From: Flammeovirgaceae bacterium
GTDB lineage: Bacteria > Bacteroidota > Bacteroidia > Cytophagales > Cyclobacteriaceae
Reading direction: 5' to 3'
DNA length: 64,000 bases
NCBI GenBank assembly: GCA_016712035.1
Contig: JADJRT010000004.1
Coordinates: 1 to 64,000 of the forward strand
Shown here piece by piece: positions 60,184 to 64,000 of this stretch. How positions within the stretch are numbered: the first letter of the stretch is position 1; every line of letters starts with the position of its first letter. Below the pieces are notes generated by a model, which did no database searches, was not told the origin of the DNA, and saw nothing but the letters and a program-made list of their open reading frames with translations. The translations under genes and the position numbers were made by a program.

Positions 60184-60488
60184 TTAAGAAGAATACTTCA
60201 AAACCAGTTTTTCCTGTGCTCTGATATAATCACTCGTCAACGTGATAATACTATCCGACAACCGGCTTTTCTTTACCAAGAGAATCGCATATGCTGTAGT
60301 TCCACTGTCTCCGGTTCCTACAAGCAATTCACAACCGAATCAAGCCAATCCCCTAAAGTGAGAGTATTCTTTCCATTGGCTAAAATCTTATCATTATTTA
60401 AGCCGTTACATAAAAATAATGTTCAGAACTCAATAAATTTACTGGGAAGGTCAATCTTATAGTAGGAGGAAGTCAGTATCTGTTTCAT
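60184..60488 (-). pseudogene. Possible small ORF broken by three indels
   Basis: The minus strand begins ATGAAACAGATACTG and encodes protein-like segments in alternating frames: KQILTSSYYKIDLPSK, EHYFYV, LNNDKILANGKNTLTLGDWL, then VGTGDSGTTAYAILLVKKSR, ending KLVLKYSS. One extra base near the first third and one missing base at each of two G runs would give a frame of about 101 residues. I do not recognise it. It could be a small gene damaged like its neighbours, a decayed gene, or chance. The opposite strand is also open over the same region, which weakens the case. Confidence 0.3.
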
Positions 60489-60554
60489 TCGTACTCTTAT
60501 ATATAAAGGTTGCCATAAAGAACTTACAGGTTGGGTGCATTTGGTACGGTAATC

Positions 60555-61373
60555 ATGAAAATGAATTTAATTTTATTCGCTAGTCTAACTTTTTGTTGCA
60601 ATCACCTTGCCGCACAACGATTGTCATTATCTACCCAATCCGACTCAGCGATCTATTACTATTATGAAGGCTGGCGACAAGTAATGGATGAAGGCGACTA
60701 CACAGCCTCTGAAAAAATGTATCGTAAGATGATGACTTTCGATTCAGACTTTTTGGTTGGCTTGAGTTTGTTGGGAAGGATTACCCGTAGTTTGAATGAG
60801 CGACAAGAGATTGAGCAAACACTTGAAACCCGAAAACAGGAAGTTCAAAGTGACGAACGACTCCTGCTTGATAATTACATTGGATTAGTAAAACTTACCA
60901 ACCTGCGCGAAGTCGATCCTGAAAAAGCAAAAGAACAACTTCAAGTAGCCTTTGCTACCAGTGATAGAAATCTGAAAAAAATTGTGCATCAATATCCGGA
61001 TGAAATCTATTACCGGGCAGAATACATTGAAGTATTGCAACACAACTATGGCCCACGCCAGGCATTAGATACACTCTATTATCTGCTTACTCCGCAACAA
61101 CAAAACAAACCTTTTTTGCTTGGGTATGCCGCCAACATGGAGGCCGAATCTGGAAATTATAAAGTCGCATTATTAAAAGCAGATTTGTTAGCAGCAAATT
61201 TTAAAGACAAGCAGTCGCCAAAACCTTATGTGGTATATGGCGATATCTATTTTAAAATGAAAAAGTATAAGAAGGCTGACAAATTTATTCAACAAGCATT
61301 AAAACTTGATCCTGGAAATATTGATGCGCAACGGTTGGAGAATAAGATTGAGAAAGCGAAGAATCGAAATTAG
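60555..61373 (+). CDS. Secreted tetratricopeptide-repeat protein
   Basis: About 272 residues with a signal peptide (NLILFASLTFCCNHLAAQ) and helical repeats. The best TPR unit is C-terminal: PYVVYGDIYFKMKKYKKADKFIQQALKLDPGN. An earlier pair is YYEGWRQVMDEGDYTASEKMYRKMM. The annotated start is the Met before KMNLILF or one codon pair later; the longer frame to 60531 has no signal logic. It is convergent with the OmpA gene, 27 bp apart. The role is likely protein-protein scaffolding in the periplasm. Confidence 0.82.
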   Translation: MKMNLILFASLTFCCNHLAAQRLSLSTQSDSAIYYYYEGWRQVMDEGDYTASEKMYRKMMTFDSDFLVGLSLLGRITRSLNERQEIEQTLETRKQEVQSDERLLLDNYIGLVKLTNLREVDPEKAKEQLQVAFATSDRNLKKIVHQYPDEIYYRAEYIEVLQHNYGPRQALDTLYYLLTPQQQNKPFLLGYAANMEAESGNYKVALLKADLLAANFKDKQSPKPYVVYGDIYFKMKKYKKADKFIQQALKLDPGNIDAQRLENKIEKAKNRN

Positions 61374-61400
61374 TCATGAAATAAATTTAACTGGTAGCCC

Positions 61401-62141
61401 CTACTCTCTCAAAATAATCTCTACTCTTCTATTCTTCTGTCGGCCTTCTTCAAACGTGTTGTCGCCAATGGGTTCGCTGCTGCCCCGGCCTTCAAACTGA
61501 ATCCGATATGGGCTAATACCTTTGTCGATTAAATACAAGCCAACCGCCTCTGCCCGACTGGTTGATAATCGTTGATTATAAGCTTCGCGACCGGTGTTAT
61601 CGGTATGGCCAATGATCATTACCTGAATGGATGTTTTCTTCATCAAAATATCAACTAATGTATCCAGTCTGGATGTGAAGTCCTCTTTCAAGGTTGGACT
61701 GTTAAAATCAAAAAGAACATCACTTAGAATAAATCTAGTCTCAACGGGCGCTAATTTATCTACAACCGGAGCGACTTGCTTTTTAAGTTGTGTAGTATCG
61801 GGTAGTGGCGCTGGAGGTTCGGTAGTATGATTTACTGCATGAGTGGCTTGCTTCTTCCCTTTTTTATCATTTCGAACCTGAGGCACATTTTTATAATCAT
61901 TGAAGCGCCTCTTCTTTTGAGCCCTCTGCCAACTCATCGCTCTGCGACAATTCTGCTTAAAGCATAAGGTCTTTTGAAAAAGATTATGATGACTCGCATT
62001 CTTGGAGTGCAGGATTGCGCGATTGGCGGCTGGCAGATGCGACACCATGGTCGGGATTTTTTTCTTCACGTTATCCTGCCCATATGCAAGATATGACATA
62101 GCACCAAAGCAAAGAAAAAGGAAGAACAACTTAAACTTCAT
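61401..62141 (-). CDS. OmpA family protein
   Basis: Protein of 246 residues with a signal peptide (KLFFLFLCFGAMSYLAYGQ), a basic linker of about 100 residues, and a C-terminal OmpA peptidoglycan-binding domain: FILSDVLFDFNSPTLK, VMIIGHTDNTGREAYNQRLSTSRAEAV and GRGSSEPIGDNTFEEGRQKNRRVEI. It has no N-terminal barrel, so it is a periplasmic or lipid-free cell-wall-binding protein. It follows the SGNH hydrolase gene by 27 bp on the same strand. Confidence 0.9.
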   Translation of the reverse strand: MKFKLFFLFLCFGAMSYLAYGQDNVKKKIPTMVSHLPAANRAILHSKNASHHNLFQKTLCFKQNCRRAMSWQRAQKKRRFNDYKNVPQVRNDKKGKKQATHAVNHTTEPPAPLPDTTQLKKQVAPVVDKLAPVETRFILSDVLFDFNSPTLKEDFTSRLDTLVDILMKKTSIQVMIIGHTDNTGREAYNQRLSTSRAEAVGLYLIDKGISPYRIQFEGRGSSEPIGDNTFEEGRQKNRRVEIILRE

Positions 62142-62168
62142 AGTCAGCAGAAATAAATTTGCATCTTC

Positions 62169-62812
62169 TTACATAAACTTTCGGATCACATCTGCCCAAA
62201 GCACATACCCCTTCTCGTTAAGATGAAGTCCATCCTCAACAAAAATATCCTTTAACACCTCCCCGTTTGAATCCGTCATTGGCGTCCACACATCCGCAAA
62301 CTTTACACCTTTTGCTTTTCAGTCCACTCCTTCAATGCCTTATTAAAGTCTAGATATTGATCTTTCAACTTCCAACGGGCTAAGCTTGGTTTGGCTGCGA
62401 TAAAAATTACCTTGGATCCCTTCGGAAGTTTGGATCGAATAAGTGTCATCAATTTTTCAGCTGTCTTCAAAATTTCCTCTACTGATTTTCCAGAGTTAAG
62501 ATCATTATCCCCTTCATAAATAAAAATCTTTTTTGGCTTATAGGGCACGATCAACGTTTCAGCAAAATATAACAAGTCAGTCATTTCAGAACCTCCAAAG
62601 CCGCGATTCAATGCATTTTGTTTTGGTAAATCAGTTTGCAAACTTTTCCAAAAGCGAATGCTCGAGCTACCTGTAAAAAGTATAAGCTTTCTCTTATTAA
62701 GAGAGCTATCTTCGGCAACCAAGTCGTTGACTTCCCTCTCGAAACGTAGTGGATCCTGCCCATGAAGCATTAGGGCAAAGCTTATTAAGCAACCAACTAA
62801 GATAATTCGCAT
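62169..62812 (-). CDS. SGNH/GDSL family hydrolase, secreted (frameshifted)
   Basis: Esterase or lipase-like enzyme of about 214 residues with a signal peptide (IILVGCLISFALMLHGQ). The SGNH blocks are visible: ILFTGSSSIRFW (Ser), NRGFGGSEM (Gly), YEGDNDLNSG (Asn) and VEDGLHLNEKGY with the Asp-His pair. The T4 run at 62310-62313 (plus) should be T5. Without it the protein stops before the catalytic Asp and His; with it the frame reads KGVKFADVWTPMTD to the stop at 62169. Similar to acetylxylan or platelet-activating-factor acetylhydrolase-like enzymes; the substrate is unknown. Confidence 0.88.
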
Positions 62813-62857
62813 ATCAGATTTTAATAGAAAAGACCAATATCAGCATTATTCTTAAGA

Positions 62858-63220
62858 CTAGATCCACTTTTGATTATGCACGGAACGCTCGTGCTCTACA
62901 GTGCCTGTATGAGCCGTTTCCTTTGGTTCAAATAATAAAACCCATACTTCTTCTCCATTCGTGCGTGGATTGTGCTCAACTCCTCTAGGCACAACAATCA
63001 TCTCACCCTCTTGTAAAACTTCAGTTCTATCACGAAAGTCCATGTATAATGTTCCCTTAAAGATCATAAACAGTTCATCTTCTTGTTCGTGGCTATGCCA
63101 AACGAATTCATCTTTCAGTTTGGCAAGCTTTACATACTGGCCGTTCAGCTCGCCAATAATTTTAGGTGTCCAGGTTTCTGAAAATAAGCTGAATTTCTCT
63201 TTAATGCTGATTGATTTCAT
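62858..63220 (-). CDS. Cupin domain-containing protein
   Basis: Single-domain cupin of 120 residues with the metal motifs VWHSHEQEDELFMIFKG and EGEMIVVPRGVEHNP. The two-motif pattern HxHxxxxE...G...H is intact. No signal peptide. It lies 10 bp after the TauE-type gene and is probably co-transcribed. Small stand-alone cupins of this type are often dioxygenase-like or regulatory, but the substrate is unknown. Confidence 0.88.
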   Translation of the reverse strand: MKSISIKEKFSLFSETWTPKIIGELNGQYVKLAKLKDEFVWHSHEQEDELFMIFKGTLYMDFRDRTEVLQEGEMIVVPRGVEHNPRTNGEEVWVLLFEPKETAHTGTVEHERSVHNQKWI

Positions 63221-63230
63221 ACCATAAAGA

Positions 63231-63986
63231 TTAAAAAATCATACCCATAGCCGCAACTAAAGTCATCACAATGATGAACCATCGGAAAATTTTTTCTGAT
63301 ACCTTTTTAATAATTACAATGCCCAGGAAGGCACCCAGTAATATAACAGGCAAGGTAACCAAATCAAAGAGCATCGTATTTATCGAAATGGTGTGCCACA
63401 CAAAAACATGAAAAGGAAACTTAAACCAGTTAACAACCATGAAAAACCACGCGGCTGTACCTATATAGGCATTTTTAGGCAGCCGGGTCGAAAGCAAATA
63501 GATACCCATTACTGAGCCAGCCAGATTGCCCACCATAGAAGTAAATCCACCGGCTATTCCCATACCATGAGCAAATAACTTATTAGTTGGCACTTCATCC
63601 TGATGACTTGACTTTTCCAACCAAATCATAATTAACACGCTAATTAATATGATTGCTCCCATGATTAATTTGAAAACCTCATCGTTGATGTAGCTACCCA
63701 CAAGCGTTCCTACTATAACGCCAAGAGCAGCCCATGGAAATAGTATTTTTAAGTGATGCCACGAAGCATGACGATGATAATAAACTACTCCCATAACATC
63801 GGCCAACATGAGCATGGGCAATAAAATGCCTGTTGATTGCTGTCCCCCAAACACCGTAGCCAAAAGCGGAACCGCTAATATGCCGGTGCCATGCACGCCT
63901 GTTTTGGCCATACCAATAAATAAGGCAACCAGCAAAACAATAGATATTTCAGTAAAAGAAAGTGAGTAAGAGAAGAGTGTAATCAC
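63231..63986 (-). CDS. TauE/SafE family anion permease
   Basis: Integral membrane protein of 251 residues with about eight helices. It matches the sulfite exporter TauE/SafE (DUF81) family: ALFIGMAKTGVHGTGILAVPLLA near the N-terminus, GVIVGTLVGSYINDEVFKLI, and GMGIAGGFTSMVGNLAGSVMGIYLL in the second half. Transport of sulfite or an organosulfonate is known only for some members. The start at 63986 gives a full-length protein, so the gene is probably complete just inside the window edge. Confidence 0.9.
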   Translation of the reverse strand: MITLFSYSLSFTEISIVLLVALFIGMAKTGVHGTGILAVPLLATVFGGQQSTGILLPMLMLADVMGVVYYHRHASWHHLKILFPWAALGVIVGTLVGSYINDEVFKLIMGAIILISVLIMIWLEKSSHQDEVPTNKLFAHGMGIAGGFTSMVGNLAGSVMGIYLLSTRLPKNAYIGTAAWFFMVVNWFKFPFHVFVWHTISINTMLFDLVTLPVILLGAFLGIVIIKKVSEKIFRWFIIVMTLVAAMGMIF

Positions 63987-64000
63987 AGTGGCAAGATACT

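Noticed and set aside
60160..60462. Plus-strand ORF of 100 codons
   Set aside because: Composition is rich in Leu, Ser, Ile and Arg as in antisense frames, it lacks a recognisable domain, and it lies opposite protein-like segments on the other strand.
1..64000. tRNA, rRNA, insertion sequence, prophage, integrase or toxin-antitoxin genes
   Set aside because: I searched by eye for cloverleaf TTC-loop motifs, transposase and integrase signatures and found none convincing; a covariance-model tRNA search was not possible here.

Overview
This window is chromosomal DNA from a member of the Bacteroidota, most likely the order Cytophagales. The evidence is type IX secretion (T9SS) sorting domains on several proteins, a T9SS plug protein, a giant gliding-motility-type (CHU_C) adhesin, DUF3276/PUR, LytTR and PadR regulators, no Shine-Dalgarno leaders, and promoters of the Bacteroidota type (TTTG or TTGG, 18-20 nt, then TAnnTTTG). 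I see no rRNA, tRNA, insertion sequence, prophage or CRISPR array.

Layout. 1-7.6 kb: alaS (minus, runs off the left edge), two paralogous M23 peptidases, a CapA-like protein, a MerR regulator, dprA and an HMG-CoA-lyase-type gene. 7.8-13.3 kb: a four-gene cell-surface operon (DUF1800, DUF1501 with a T9SS tail, a beta-barrel protein, a lipoprotein). 13.4-18.1 kb: murB, a 21-residue Lys/Ala peptide gene with its own promoter and terminator, a second basic small protein, dCMP deaminase, DUF2911, and a sorbosone-dehydrogenase-like lipoprotein. 18.2-28.1 kb: an ABC-F ATPase, the T9SS plug protein, a solitary cas6, ychF, a lipoprotein hydrolase, LytTR, DUF3276 and DUF58. 28.1-36.2 kb: ferredoxin and LuxC-type reductase, then the 5.6 kb repeat adhesin with a coupled small lipoprotein. 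36.4-47.7 kb: smc, then a minus-strand sugar-acid operon (Gfo/Idh/MocA, tandem DUF1080, uxaC, Gfo/Idh/MocA, SDR) with a secreted CotH protein upstream. 47.8-64 kb: M48 peptidase, DUF202, VF530, PadR-linked FtsX-type permeases, msrB, a MacB-type permease, TPR, OmpA, SGNH hydrolase, cupin and TauE.

Data quality dominates the reading. At least 25 single-base insertions or deletions split 19 genes, including alaS, murB and smc. All but one lie in a mononucleotide run, and the exception (CotH) is adjacent to short runs. Adding or removing one base at each site restores a continuous protein of normal family length. I therefore annotate these as single genes with probable sequencing frameshifts rather than as pseudogenes. 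Three other defects are not homopolymer errors: an in-frame amber codon in the ferredoxin, a GxxExxY gene lacking its signature segment, and a triply shifted small ORF near 60.3 kb.

The most interesting biological candidates are the solitary Cas6 without an array, the sugar-acid operon that combines uronate isomerase with 3-keto-glycoside-type enzymes, the dimeric higher-order repeat of the adhesin, the tiny Lys/Ala peptide gene, and a family of palindromic intergenic repeats sitting just 3' of stop codons.
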